A stretch of 64,000 nucleotides of DNA from Piezodorus guildinii. Lineage: Eukaryota; Arthropoda; Insecta; Hemiptera; Pentatomidae. The notes under the pieces were generated by a model. That model was not told the DNA's origin. It did not search any database and was given only the letters and a program-made list of their open reading frames with translations. The stretch covers positions 178,918,789 through 178,982,788 of the forward strand of contig CM041293.1 of the NCBI GenBank assembly GCA_023052935.1, written 5' to 3'. Shown here piece after piece: positions 10,571 through 21,075 of the stretch; position 1 is the stretch's first letter, and each line of letters opens with the position of its first letter. A program made the translations under genes and the position numbers.

Positions 10571-11300
10571 TAAGTTTTTTTTTTTTTATTTAAAGAAATT
10601 TACAACTATATTAAATAAACACAACAAGTAAAGAGGCTTTATATATGATTAGAACAAATGGTAGTCCTGTGAAGAAACTACCATTGGTAGCACCCTATAT
10701 TAGGAGATCTCTTGGCCATCTACTTTAAGGCGCCTCGTTGGTTGTCGGGAATAGATATGGAGGAGAGGTCACGGATATTGTGGTTTTGAGTGAACAGAGA
10801 GTTTGGAATGAAAAGAGGCATATCTGTAACGGACCAAGTCTTCAACAAATAGGATATTTAGGTCTTTATGGATGATTTTATTAGTAACAAAGTAAGGAGC
10901 ATTGAGGATTTTACGAAGGAATTTGGACTGCAAGGATTGGATGCGAGAGGTATTCGATGGTTTAGTAGACCCCCATAGCTCAATACCATAGGTCCAATAG
11001 ACCTTGATAATTGTTATATAAATGAATTTTTTGTAGTAAGTAAGAAGTTTTAGCGTTTGTCGAATAAGTGTTGTAGTAATCTGTATCTACAACGAGCAGT
11101 TTCCTGTCGTTTCAGTCTAGGATGAGGATTCCATGTTAGGTGTTTGTCGAGGTGGAGCCCCAAGTACCGGATCAGTTCAACAGGAGTAAGTAGGGTATTG
11201 TTAAAGATTACGACGTAGAGTGAAGGTGATTTGATGGGATTTGTTAGGATTTATTTTAATTCTCCAGTTTTGACACATTCCTCAATGGCTGATAGATTAC
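10571..11300 (-). pseudogene. Jockey-like LINE 3' part with poly(A)
   Basis: A T-run at 10577-10588 marks the poly(A) on the minus strand. Reading inward gives the 3' UTR, then decayed PDNQRGALK, NAPYFVT-like and RLLQHLF motifs. Near 11250 lies SAIEECVKTGELKINPNKSHQ, matching the segment after the YADD box in the copy at 29.3 kb. This is a 5'-truncated, frameshifted insertion of the family also found at 3.3, 29.3, 52.4, 55.4 and 56.6 kb. Confidence 0.78.
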
Positions 11301-12170
11301 TTATGTTAAATCTATTTTATTTTTTGCTCTTTTTCCTCATAATTTTGTATCATGACCAGATGTGAATATTTCATTATGTGAAATTTTCATATTCCTAGGG
11401 GACTTAGTCCCAGGATAATTTTTTTTTTCTTCTTCTTCTTCTTCTTCCCTAGGAATTTTACTCTCGCTGGCACAAGCTAAAAATATCACCCGTGTTACAA
11501 TACTTTTTCTAATCCAATCTGCTATAAGAAGCATTAGTACTATAATGAATTAATAATGGTATTAAAATTCTTATTTTTTTTTCACAAAGCGTTTTAATAA
11601 AAACAATATTAAAGATTATTCTCTTTTTTCCAATCTTAAGAAATTCGTAAATTAATAAAATACTTTTCAAGACGGGTGATGGATATTCGCCACTCCAACA
11701 CCTGACATAATAGCTTTACACAGTTTACCACCGGAGGCCATTTGTTAGCTTTCCATTTAACTCCGCGACAGCTATGGAATCTCCACCGGCAGGAGTGACA
11801 ATTAATTACAACATGAAACAAAAATAAATCACGCCCTAGCGCAATTTGTTAAAAAATTAACAAAGTAGGTAAAGATGAGACAGTGTAATGAATAGATACT
11901 ATAGAAGGAGAGCGGGCCACATCGGACGATGTGAAAGGCCTAGAGTGAAGATTGATCTGCTCAAACCTCAACAAAATCCCTCTGATGGATGGCCTTCTTT
12001 CCCCTTCAGATTATAACCACAATGCGGGCTCACTGTCTTTCTCTCCTATCTGTATGTATAGCCGCGCATTTATTTACGGAAAAAAAGAGAATATACAACC
12101 TGACAGTAGAAATATATATCCCCCACATATTACATACAAAGGTTTATATTCGGAAATCAGTACTTAAAAA
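11301..12170. other. No recognised feature; short (TTC)n
   Basis: AT-rich DNA with a short TTC tract near 11427-11445. The open frames at 11337-11534 and 11636-11821 have no domain features. Confidence 0.5.
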
Positions 12171-12254
12171 ATCTGGGGCAACACACGACTTTCACTTATT
12201 TCCGTATTCAAAATCGATTGAAGAATTTTCAAACACAGTTAGAGATAAAAAAAA

Positions 12255-13151
12255 TCTGGTGCGGGCAACACACGACTTTCACTTACCTCCATTTATAAAA
12301 TCAATGAAAGAATTTTCAAATAAAGTTAGAGATAAAAATACGTAAAATTATTAAGGAATTAATCAAATTGAATTTATATAGAAACATGTGTTTTATTAAA
12401 AAATCTATTATATTATTATCTAAAATAATCAGTTAGTTTTATCTTCTTATCATCACTCTCTATTAACTTTTAAAAGCTTGTGTATAAAATGATATTTTTT
12501 CTAAAATCTTTAGCTTTCCAACAGTATATCATACATTTATATTACTGCTCTTATGTTCAAAAACGAAAAATTGCGTTAAAAAAATATTTTTTTTGTTTTC
12601 TCCTTTAGTTAGGTATCGAATTTATTCAATTTATATATTTACCTGTTTTTCATCAGCGTTAACAAGATAATCTAGTTATTTTTATTGTATTTGCAAAATT
12701 AAAGGTACTTTAAAGACAGAAAATTTAAAATATCGGCATTTAGGCCCTGTCACACCATTTTTATCCAAATAAAACCTACATGATATTTAAGTCCATTAAA
12801 TTTTACATCGATATAGCGAGTTTACTCAAAATCGTCGGAACCGTTTTCGAGAAAATCGAAAAAAGGTGCAAAATTCATAGTATAAAGTGCCTCTTCTGGT
12901 AAGCTCATTTTGATGAAAAAAGTTTTGTCACGTCTCGGGCGTATAGTTGTCTTAAATATGAAATTTCAGTTTTATAGGACTTACCGTTTCAGCCCGGGAG
13001 TTACCAAACACACACACACACACACCTTTTTGCGGGACTTGGTTATTTGGACTCAGGGGACCCTAAAACGTGTATTTCCGTTGAAAACTGGAATTCGAAA
13101 ATTTTCACGATCGCAACACTTCCCCTTACTATATATAGTAAGTGAAAGTAA
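12255..13151 (+). mobile_element. HER copy, full length, nested in another HER
   Basis: Starts TCTGGTGCGGGCAACACACG and ends in CTTACTATATATAGTAAG plus TGAAAGTAA. It carries all consensus blocks including (CA)n at 13004-13023 and GCGGGACTTGGTTATTTGG. At about 897 bases it is one of the best full-length examples and helps define the family's ends. It encodes no protein, so movement would need outside enzymes. Confidence 0.9.
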
Positions 13152-13614
13152 TAGAAACCATTAAAGAATTAATTAAATTGAATTTATATAAAAACATGTG
13201 TTTTATTATAAAATCTATTATATTAATATCTAAAATAATGACTTAGTTTTATCGGCTTTTCATCCCTTTTTATCAACTTTTACAAGCTTTTCAACGGTAT
13301 ATTATGCATGTATGTTACTGTTCTCATGCCAGAAATCAAAAATTGCATTAATTTTTTTTTTTTTTAGTTTTCTCCTTTATTACTTTTTCAAATTTGCTCA
13401 ACATGCATATTTAGCTGTTTATTATCAATTACAACAAGAAAATATAGTTTTTTTTTTTTTTTTATATAATCTTTAAAATTAAAGGTACGTTAGAGGAAGA
13501 AAATTTAAAATATCGGCATTTAAGCCCAGTCAGACTATTTCAATCAGAATAAAACCTACATGATATCAAAGCCCGTTCAATTTTACATCGATATAGTGAG
13601 TTTAATCAAAATCG

Positions 13615-13968
13615 CTGAGAGAAAGGCGCTGGGATCTCTTGGATTCCGCTTTTTCCCCTACAAGTGGAGGGAAAAGCCCAGTCTGGGGTCCCCTTGCCGT
13701 TGTATATATTGTATATAGTTACCATTGTTTGTATGATGTTTATTTTTTTGTCAACCTTGTATTTCTCTCAATTATAGGTTGTTTGTTTTGTTTTTTTATT
13801 ATTATTTTATTGTTTATATATGATTTTTTTTCTATTTTATGTAATTCGACTTTAGCATTATTTTCTGTATATATTGTATAAATGTGGTCTCATATCACTA
13901 TTACTATAGTTCATTCTGAAACAAATTGTAATATTTCTCAATAAATAAATATTAAAAAAAAAAAAAAA
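13615..13968 (+). mobile_element. 5'-truncated LINE 3' end with poly(A)
   Basis: A 354-base insert in the HER at 12172-14256. It starts with a GC-richer patch (GCGCTGGGATCTCTTGG), becomes T-rich, and ends with a TTCTCAATAAATAAATA signal and a run of A. ATCAAAATCG occurs on both sides (13605-13614 and 13969-13978) as a target-site duplication. The last 90 bases resemble the 3' end of the LINE at 24010-24630. The fragment is non-coding. Confidence 0.78.
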
Positions 13969-14256
13969 ATCAAAATCGTTAGAGCCGTTTTTGAGGAGTT
14001 TGAGAGTTTTTGCGGTCAGTTGATTTTGATGAAAAGGATTCTGTAACATCTCGAGCGTATAGTTGACTTAAATATATAAATTTCAGTTTCGTTTACGAAA
14101 ACACACACACACACAGATATCTTATTGCGGGACTTGTTCATTTGGACTCAGGAGACCCTAAAACGTGTATTTCCGTTGAAATCTGGAATTCAACAATTTT
14201 TACGATCGCTCTACTTTCCCTTACTATATTTTCCATACATAGGTAAATGGAAGTAA

Positions 14257-15080
14257 AATTGAACACTCACTCACTTATTTAATTATCTCAGTATCTCCAA
14301 AATGACAATATCAACGTCCGATTTTGATCTAAAGCATGTTTACTTAGATATGCTGGGTGTCTATAATATTTTTTGTTAATTTATTTTACCCTTAAAAGTG
14401 TAACATAATAGCCCATAAACAGATATAAATTTTATAAAGTTTGTTTATTTATTTGAACGCGATAATCTCAGAAATTACTTTTTCGAATTGAAAATTTTTT
14501 TTTTGTGTTGAATAGTTCATTAATCGACGAAGGCTTTAGACTATATACGTATCGACTATACATCACGCTGTCACCAATAGGACTAAAGAATCATTGGAAA
14601 ATCTGAAAAAAACGAGGAGAATTAACCAGGCATCCCAATGATTCCAAATGATTTATCTTTTAATTTTAAAATAATCTAATTTCCCGTTTAGTAATCTTAT
14701 GCCGTAACAATTAATTAATCACAGGGGCAAACATTTGATATCGATTTACGCAGGAATCACACAGAGTCGTACGAATCGATTTACGTCAAGACTGCTCTTC
14801 ACACTGCCAACTATATGTCCCATTGTGAAGAGTGGATTTGCCGAGAAAAACTGTATGTTTTTCTGCTTAATGAGAGTAAAACTAAAAATCTCATTTACGC
14901 AAAAGTACTTTAAATAAATTAAGATTTTTATTTTCCAATATTTTACAAGTGGCCACATGCCTAAAACTTCATACATGTTGTAATAATTTCACCAATTACA
15001 TGTTGCTTTCACATGATATTTGTAGGGGTTAATGCTTTTTTTTAATAACTTCTTAATCGCGATCAGAATAACAGAAATTG
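14257..15080. other. No recognised feature
   Basis: AT-rich DNA between two HER regions. The opposed short open frames at 14735-14976 lack domains. Confidence 0.5.
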
Positions 15081-15840
15081 ACGCAGACGAACTCGAACGA
15101 TTTTGATTATACTCGCTATATCGATGTAAATTTTTCTGGGTTTTAATATAATAGGGGTACTCACTACGTTTGCTATAGCACATTTTTAGTGCTATTTTGC
15201 TAAACCCCCCGAGTTTCTACAGTAGCCTGCTCGGCAAGTTTAGCAGAATAGCACAAAAAATGTGCTATAGCAAACGTAGAGAGTACCCCTAATGTAGGTT
15301 TCTGTGGTAACTCCCGGGTGGAAACGGTAAGTCCTATGAAACTGAAATTTCATATTTAAGACAAATATACGACCGAGACGTTACAAAACTTTTTCATCAA
15401 AATAAGCTTACCAGAAGAGCCACTTTATACCGTGCATTTTGCACCTTTTTTCGATTTTCTTGAAATCGGTTCCGACGATTTTGATTAAACTCGCTATATC
15501 GATGTAAAATTTAATGGGCTTTAATACATATAGGTTTCGTTCGGATTTAAATGGTCTGGCAGGGCTTAAATGCTGATATTTTAAATTTTCTTCCTCTAAA
15601 GTACCTTTAATTTTGCAAATTCAATAAAAATAACCATATTATCTTGTTACCACTGATAAAAAACAGGTAAATATATAAATTGAATGAATTGGATGTCCAA
15701 CTAAAGGAAAAAACTGATATAATATTTTTTCAATGTAATTTTTTGTTTTTGAACATAAGAACAGTAATATACTTGAGTAATATACCGTTGGAATGATAAG
15801 GATTTTAGAAAAAAAAAATCTTATACACGAACCTGTATTT
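15081..15840 (-). mobile_element. Rearranged HER fragments carrying a MITE
   Basis: Two HER pieces in the same orientation. The first (about 15081-15300) covers the ACTCGCTATATCGATGTAAA to GTAGGTTTC segment and holds the palindromic MITE. The second (about 15302-15840) starts abruptly at GGTAACTCCCGGG and runs on through the same middle segment again to the CTTATACACGA block. The order is not that of an intact copy, so a partial duplication or a deletion between two copies is likely. Confidence 0.7.
15153..15290. mobile_element. Palindromic MITE, PIF/Harbinger-like
   Basis: 138 bases with inverted arms of about 53 bases. The outer end is AGGGGTACTC on the left and GAGTACCCCT on the right, and the arms differ at about three positions around a loop of roughly 32 bases. 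Removing it with one copy of a 3-bp duplication (AAT, equally read as TAA) restores the HER consensus length at TTAATAT-AATGTAGG. The 3-bp TAA/TTA duplication suits the PIF/Harbinger superfamily. It has no coding capacity. Confidence 0.8.
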
Positions 15841-16433
15841 CTTTTAATTTTTAAGGCCCTTTAGTCTCAGGATAATCTTTTTGTTTATTTAATTGAATTT
15901 TTTTATTTAAAAATTTCTACAGTGCCACCTTCCGTGTGGGATCTCGTAATCTTGGGCAATGTTATGCTTTTCACTACCTTCTACAAGTGTGGACATTTTA
16001 AATTTAGAGGACATCATTTTCTTCCTATCTTGCACCGTAAAGCTTGCCTACATTTGTTCGTGGGAAAAAGAAAATGAATAAAAAATATACATCATATATC
16101 AATAATTTACCTATTTGTTCCGCTTTTCCTAATTACTCGGAAACGAAAATGAAATCAACTTTGTTCATCATATGAGAACTGAGAAGTCGTAGAGAACCTT
16201 AAACTCAATTACTCCGCATAGAGACTTCTCGTTTCTGGAAATTGAAGGGCTGGGAATGGTGTTAGGTTAGCGACTGAGGCCATCAGAGATCTCTCGAGAG
16301 AGGATAATGGAGGCTCCAGCTTAATTAACTTATTGTCGCTGTCTATCCGCGTCTGTATGGGTCTTAGGCTCAAAGATAACATCCTTCCCCTTACTAGAAC
16401 AGGATTCCTTGATGTAGTAAGGATGTAATAATT
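15841..16433. other. No recognised feature
   Basis: AT-rich with a GC-richer stretch at 16190-16340. No motif was recognised. Confidence 0.5.
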
Positions 16434-17014
16434 TTACATTCACTTATCAATATATAGTAAGGGATATTATTGCGATCGTGAACATTTTTGAATTCCATTT
16501 TTTTCAACTGGAATATACGTTTTAAGGTCCCCTGAGTCGAAATGACCAAGTCCTGCAAAAGGTGTGTGTGTGTGTATGTGGAAAATCCAGCATGTAACCG
16601 AAAAGCCGTATAAAACTGAAATTTCATATTTAAGAGAATATACGCCCGAGATGTTACGAAAGCTTTTTTATCGAAATCAGCTTAATGTTACAAAATGCAT
16701 GGTAGAAATTAGCTCTTTTTAATCAATTTTATATCAATGTGAAACATAATGAGCTTTAATATCATGTAGGTTTCATTCTGATTGAAATAGTCTGACAGTG
16801 CTTAAAGGCCGAAATTTTAAATTTTCTTCATCTGGAGTACCTTTAATTTTTAAGGTTCTAAAAAAAAAACATATAATATTTTTAGCATTATAATATTGAT
16901 AATAAACAGCTAAATATGAATTTTGAGCGAATTCGATAAACAAATAAAGGAAAAAAACTGAAAAAATGTTTTTGTATGCAATTTTTTGTTTTTGAACATA
17001 AGAACAGTTAAATA

Positions 17015-17913
17015 TTGGGTTGATGCAAAATTAATGCAGGTTTTTAGTAGGTATTGTAAATACGCCATATCTTTACTTTAACCATATATATTTAATCAAA
17101 ATAATTTCCATCTGAATCAATGCACTTTTGCCAACGTTCAACAAGCTTTCTTATTCCACCAGAAAAAAAATCCGAATCCCTAGACTCAATGAAATCACGA
17201 AAAGAATTTTCAATGTCGTCCTGGTTTTGAAAATTTTTCTCCCTCAAAAAGTTGTCCAGATGCCTGAAAAAGTGGAAGTCTGTAGGAGAGAGGTCAGGTG
17301 AATAAGGCGGATGTTGGAGAACTTCGTAGCCCAACTCGTGCAGTCGTCGAAGCGTTGGTTGTGCAACGTGTGGTCTGGCGTTATCGTGGAGCAGGATCGG
17401 CCCCTTCCTATTCATCAATGCTGGGCAAAGACGTTGCAATTTTTGAGTTCCGAGTTCCGCCGCCATTTCTCGTGTGGTTTTGGTTGGGTCTTCTTCCACT
17501 TTTGACCTCAGCTGGTCGTTGTCCAGAGCAAGATGACGGCCCCGACCTTCCTTGTCTTCGAGGTCGAAATCTCCTCTGCGAAACTTCTGGAACCAACGCT
17601 GCACCGTGCACTCATTAACAGCCCCCTGACCCCACACTTCATTAATATTACGAGCCGTTTGCGCAGCGCTGCGCCCTAATTTAAATTCGTAAAAATAAAT
17701 TTGACGAAAATCGCACTTTGACATTTTCGATTCAAGACCTTTGAACACTCTGAACAAAACGATTTTACTAAACAAATTCATGGTGAAAGAGAGGGTATTA
17801 GATAAGGTTTGTTTTGGTATAATAATGATCAATGTTAGGATTAGCTTTGTTTACACAATTGGAATTAAGATATTGCAATAGAGGAAACCTGCATTAATTT
17901 TGCATCAACCCAA
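17015..17913 (-). mobile_element. mariner element, internally deleted (899 bp)
   Basis: Terminal inverted repeats of about 28 bases (TTGGGTTGATGCAAAATT.. and its complement) are flanked by TA on both sides, at 17013-17014 and 17914-17915. The family's usual length is about 1.3 kb, so roughly 400 bases are missing from the transposase gene. The ends are intact and nearly identical, so the element could have been moved by a transposase supplied in trans. It sits inside a HER copy. Confidence 0.95.
17092..17724 (-). CDS. mariner transposase, in-frame internal deletion (cecropia-like)
   Basis: 210 codons from the family's usual start (MSKCDFRQIYFYEFKLG), although the frame stays open upstream to 17832. 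Residues 1-90 hold the paired helix-turn-helix DNA-binding region (GRSAAQTARNINEVWG, CTVQRWFQKFRRGD, TTREMAAELG). The frame then jumps straight to QKLQRLCPALMNRKGP, LLHDNARPHVAQP and the PYSPDLSPTDFHFF block, ending GNYFD. The middle of about 130 residues, including the first catalytic Asp of the mariner DD34D triad, is gone, but the frame is preserved and no stop occurs. The second (HDNARPH) and third (SPTD) Asp remain. It should bind DNA but not cut it, if it is expressed at all. The sequence resembles the Hsmar1/cecropia group. Confidence 0.9.
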   Translation of the reverse strand: MSKCDFRQIYFYEFKLGRSAAQTARNINEVWGQGAVNECTVQRWFQKFRRGDFDLEDKEGRGRHLALDNDQLRSKVEEDPTKTTREMAAELGTQKLQRLCPALMNRKGPILLHDNARPHVAQPTLRRLHELGYEVLQHPPYSPDLSPTDFHFFRHLDNFLREKNFQNQDDIENSFRDFIESRDSDFFSGGIRKLVERWQKCIDSDGNYFD

Positions 17914-18419
17914 TACATGGATGAAACACCGTTAGATAGCTAAATATTTCAGAAAAAATATTATCAAATTACTATGTTTTGGTGGCATATAGGGGAATCA
18001 ATTAATTTAATTATAAAATAGCATTTATTATTACACATAAAAACATGATACAGCGAGACATTGTTATTATCGAGAATACTGAGGTTCCGATTTACCACAT
18101 AAATATCAATATACAAATTAATTTTTTTCTCTTTTTATTTTTTTTTTCAGAGATGTATTATTATTTTGAAAACATATGTATTTTATTTTTATTATTATTT
18201 TATCTCTACAATATTGAAAAAACTCTGTTAATTTATCATTATTAATATACTTATTTATTCAATTTTTTTAAACAGATGTATTATTATTTCAAAAACACAT
18301 GTATCTTTTTTTTTTTTTTTTTAATTTTATCTCGACTATATAGGAAGGGAAAAAAACAAAAAAAAAAAATTTATCTTTATTAAAATATGTGTATGACTTT
18401 AAAAAAATGTATTGTGAAT

Positions 18420-18484
18420 AGCCAAGCCAGGCTCTATATGTAAGGGGAATACCCTAAAGACAAATAAAATCTATTCTATTCTAA
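18420..18484 (+). repeat. LINE 3' terminal fragment
   Basis: The block CCAGGCTCTATATGTAAGGGGA, then ACCCTAAAGACAAATAAAA and a TCTATTCTATTCTA tail, matches the 3' termini of the LINE ends at 3675-4241 and 33518-34080. It lies inside an insert that splits a HER copy. The preceding 18050-18400 is a T- and A-rich stretch that may be its degraded body. Confidence 0.6.
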
Positions 18485-18735
18485 TATAACATAAAGGTAC
18501 TTTTGAGAGATCCGCATAATTGTTCCCCGGCTTGACCCCCCGACCTCCTCTGTTCGCGGCTGGACTTCCGATTCCTTTTCTCCGCCGGGTAATCCTCTCT
18601 TCAGGCAATAGCAGTGGAGGGGTCAATTTTTTGCATAGTCCTTCTAAGAAACGTTTTTGCTTGTAGCCCAGAAACTATTCTATTTGAAATTATTCTAAAT
18701 TATTCCCATTCCTCCCAGTATTCTCGATACATAGC
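18485..18735. other. GC-richer patch, unidentified
   Basis: 18530-18640 is C- and G-rich (CCCCGGCTTGACCCCCCGACC) against an AT-rich background. No frame, tRNA or repeat relation was recognised. Confidence 0.4.
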
Positions 18736-19396
18736 AAAATACACGGAATAATAAAAGTTAATAAGTATGGATTAAAATCCAATACAACTAACTGATTATT
18801 TTAGATAATTATATATTCGATTTTTAATGAAACACATTCAATTTAATTAATTCTTTAATAGTTTCACTCATGTTTAACTTTAACTGTATTTGAAAATTCT
18901 TTAATCGATTTTAAAAACAAAGATAACTGAAAGTCGTGTGTTGCCCGTACCAGATTACAGTTTTTGTACGCCTATGAACATATGAAGATATGCTATTGGT
19001 AAACAGGGAGGTTATGATAGTTCAATAATGCCACCATCGTTCAGTATTGTAATATTTATTTTTTTTCATCCAGTACGCAAGATTTTGGAAACATTATAAT
19101 ATAAATATATAAACTAACATTGCAATTAATTATTTCAGCTTTTAAAGTATTTAATGAAAACAGACGGTTCACTGTAAAACGAATAGGTTTCCCTCGGAAA
19201 CTAAATTAAACATTTAAAAGGTATTTTAAATCGTCTGTTTAAAATATAAAAGAGTAATAAACGAAATGAGATAGGAATCTTTGTTATTTTTATGTCTTTT
19301 GAAAACACACATTACAATCAAGTTATCTTTGCATGGAAAAATTAAATTAAATTCTGTTATATATGCTTTAATTTAAAAAAAACAAAAAAAAAAAGG

Positions 19397-19652
19397 GATC
19401 ACCTGTAGCTGGGTGGCTGGCGCAACAGCCTCTCATGCCAAAGGTCACGGGTTCAAATCCGCAGGTGGTCCTAGTTATGCCGTCCTTCGGAGGGGACGTT
19501 AAAAGGTGGTCCCTAGCCTGTGCGATGTCAGGTACTCGTTAAAGATCCCTATCCTAATAAAACCTGGATAGGCAAAATTTAGGACTCCCACTGTAGCATC
19601 GTCCGATTAGCCATAGTAGCATAAAGTGACGTTAAATAAATAAATAAAAAAA
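19397..19652 (+). mobile_element. tRNA-headed SINE, full length
   Basis: The best complete copy of this family. The head is GGATCACCTGTAGCTGGG, an A-box-like GTGGCTGGCGCAACAGCCT, and a B-box-like CGGGTTCAAATCCGCAGGT. The body contains GGACGTTAAAAGGTGGTCC, TGTGCGATGTCAGGTACTCG and AACCTGGATAGGCAAAATTTA. The tail is GTAGCATAAAGTGACGTTAAA with ATAAATAAATAAA. It is about 250 bases long. The A and B boxes would serve as an internal RNA polymerase III promoter. It encodes no protein and depends on a LINE for movement. Copies recur at 25.1-26.2, 32.75, 47.6, 48.1-48.5, 49.87 and 53.2 kb. Confidence 0.85.
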
Positions 19653-20785
19653 ACATAAACGTAACCAATTTCGATTTATGTTTTTCATTTCTGCCGATGA
19701 TTAAATAGACGTTATAAAATAAATAATTATGGTAATTGCACTTTTCGTTAAGATTTAATAAAGCTCCCAAAGCGATAAACTCGAAATAGTTCAGACAGAT
19801 CTATTTTTTTAAAAATATAAATGATACTTCAATCAAATTTCACTCATGCAATGAAGGGACGAGTCCACTAGTATATTATATAAAGATAAGTATGGACTAA
19901 AACGCATATTTAAGTCGAATTAATCGATCAACAATTGCACAACAATATTTAATACGTAAAATTATAATTTAAAATAATTGGCCACAAAGTGAATCTAAGG
20001 AGAAAAGTATTTGTGTAAAAATTGTTTTTACATTTTCCTCACGGCAAATCCTTTGTTGGAAAAAAATCCGAAAGTTACAGACAGGTAGGACAGTGCTGAG
20101 AAGTTGAAGTCGGATTGATAAGGCTTTGAAAAAGTTGCGCATGAGATAATGAAACCTTCCGATGAAAAGGATCACTCCATTGTCCGCCGGTGAAAGAAAT
20201 AGTAACTGGAACAGAAGGCACCATTTTAAAATTCATACCTTCCACGATTTCACAAAAGGTTGCACCGAGGCACCAGTTATGCCGTCGGTCGCTCGAGTTT
20301 TTCGAGGAGAAAAAAAGTATCTTTCCACTTTTGAATAGTCAGCTAATAGTTTTTTTTTTTCTTACTCTGAACTTCAAAGAATCCGGAACTTACAAAGGAT
20401 AACACATTGATTTTTTTTATTTATATTTCTTTATTTCCACATAGACATTTTCTCGATAACTAAAATAGTCTTTATTTGAGCTAATTAACCATCACTTTTT
20501 TAACAGCATGTATTGCAATCACTATTGAATAGAAAATGAACTTTATTTTGGGACATAGATCCTTAAGAATAACATTAATGATACAAATAATGTGAGCACT
20601 TCTGGCCAGAATTCATTGAATAGACTGAATTATTTACAAACTTAATTATTTACATAGGTAAACTATATTAAAACAGTAATGTATATATATACAAATCACA
20701 AAATAATAATCACAATGATGATAATAAGTACAATAGAATGAGAACAACTAATCTTGTACAAAAACAAAAGCAAAATAAAATATGC
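19653..20785. other. No recognised feature
   Basis: AT-rich DNA. The opposed frames at 19969-20402 overlap a GC-richer part (20080-20330) without a recognisable domain. Confidence 0.5.
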
Positions 20786-20789
20786 ATTA

Positions 20790-21075
20790 AGTCATTATAA
20801 TGATTAAGTTAGATGATTCAATATCAGATATAAGATCAAAAAGCGTCTGTGAGGCAAAAAATGTGCTGGAAAATGAGATATTTAAATGTGGATAAGGAAG
20901 AAGCACGACATATATTGGAAGGAATGAAATTCCAGAATGGAGTGGAACGGAAAAGAAAGGAACGATCAAAGGCTTTAGTTCTGTGGGATCGGATATAAAG
21001 GTCGGAGGTCGAATTCGTATGCCAGAAATTAGTGGAAAAGTACATAAAATAAACATTTCTGTAAACCAGAACATG
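20790..21075 (-). pseudogene. CR1-like LINE, C-terminal tail
   Basis: The minus strand reads SHRTKAFDRSFLFRSTPFWN, then SNICRASSLSTFKYLIF. This is the same conserved tail (HRT..F..SF..R....WNS.P..I....SL..FK) as at 10165-10400 and 45300-46025. The rest of the ORF is absent, which suits 5' truncation. Confidence 0.65.

Larger units (their letters stand above)
12172..14256 (+). mobile_element. HER copy (outer), split by a second HER and by a LINE end
   Basis: The 5' end is at 12172 (TCTGGGGCAACACACGAC) and runs about 80 bases to GTTAGAGATAAAA. A complete second HER intervenes (12255-13151). The outer copy then resumes with ACCATTAAAGAATTAATT exactly where the consensus requires, continues to 13614, is interrupted again by a LINE 3' end (13615-13968), and finishes with its (CA)n tract at about 14099 and AGGTAAATGGAAGTAA. 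The three-layer order gives relative ages: outer HER first, the inserts later. Confidence 0.85.
16434..18955 (-). mobile_element. HER copy split by a mariner and a second insert
   Basis: Begins with TTACATTCACTTATC, has GTGTGTGTGTG at about 16561-16575, and continues to AAGAACAGTTAAATA, where the mariner at 17015-17913 enters at a TA. It resumes with ACCGTTAGATAGCTAAATA and fades near 17985. Its far end appears at about 18740-18955 (CTGATTATTTTAGATAA .. AAAGTCGTGTGTTGCCCGTACCAGAT). About 750 bases between these, including a LINE tail, form a further insert. Confidence 0.8.

Noticed and set aside
12255..13151. HER as a classical Helitron
   Set aside because: The 5' TC fits, but the 3' end is GTAA(A) and not CTRR, and the hairpin reaches almost to the end. 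The Helentron-associated type fits better but stays unproven.
19397..19470. Candidate tRNA gene
   Set aside because: A and B boxes are present, but the sequence continues into a SINE body and tail, recurs as a repeat, and does not close a full cloverleaf.
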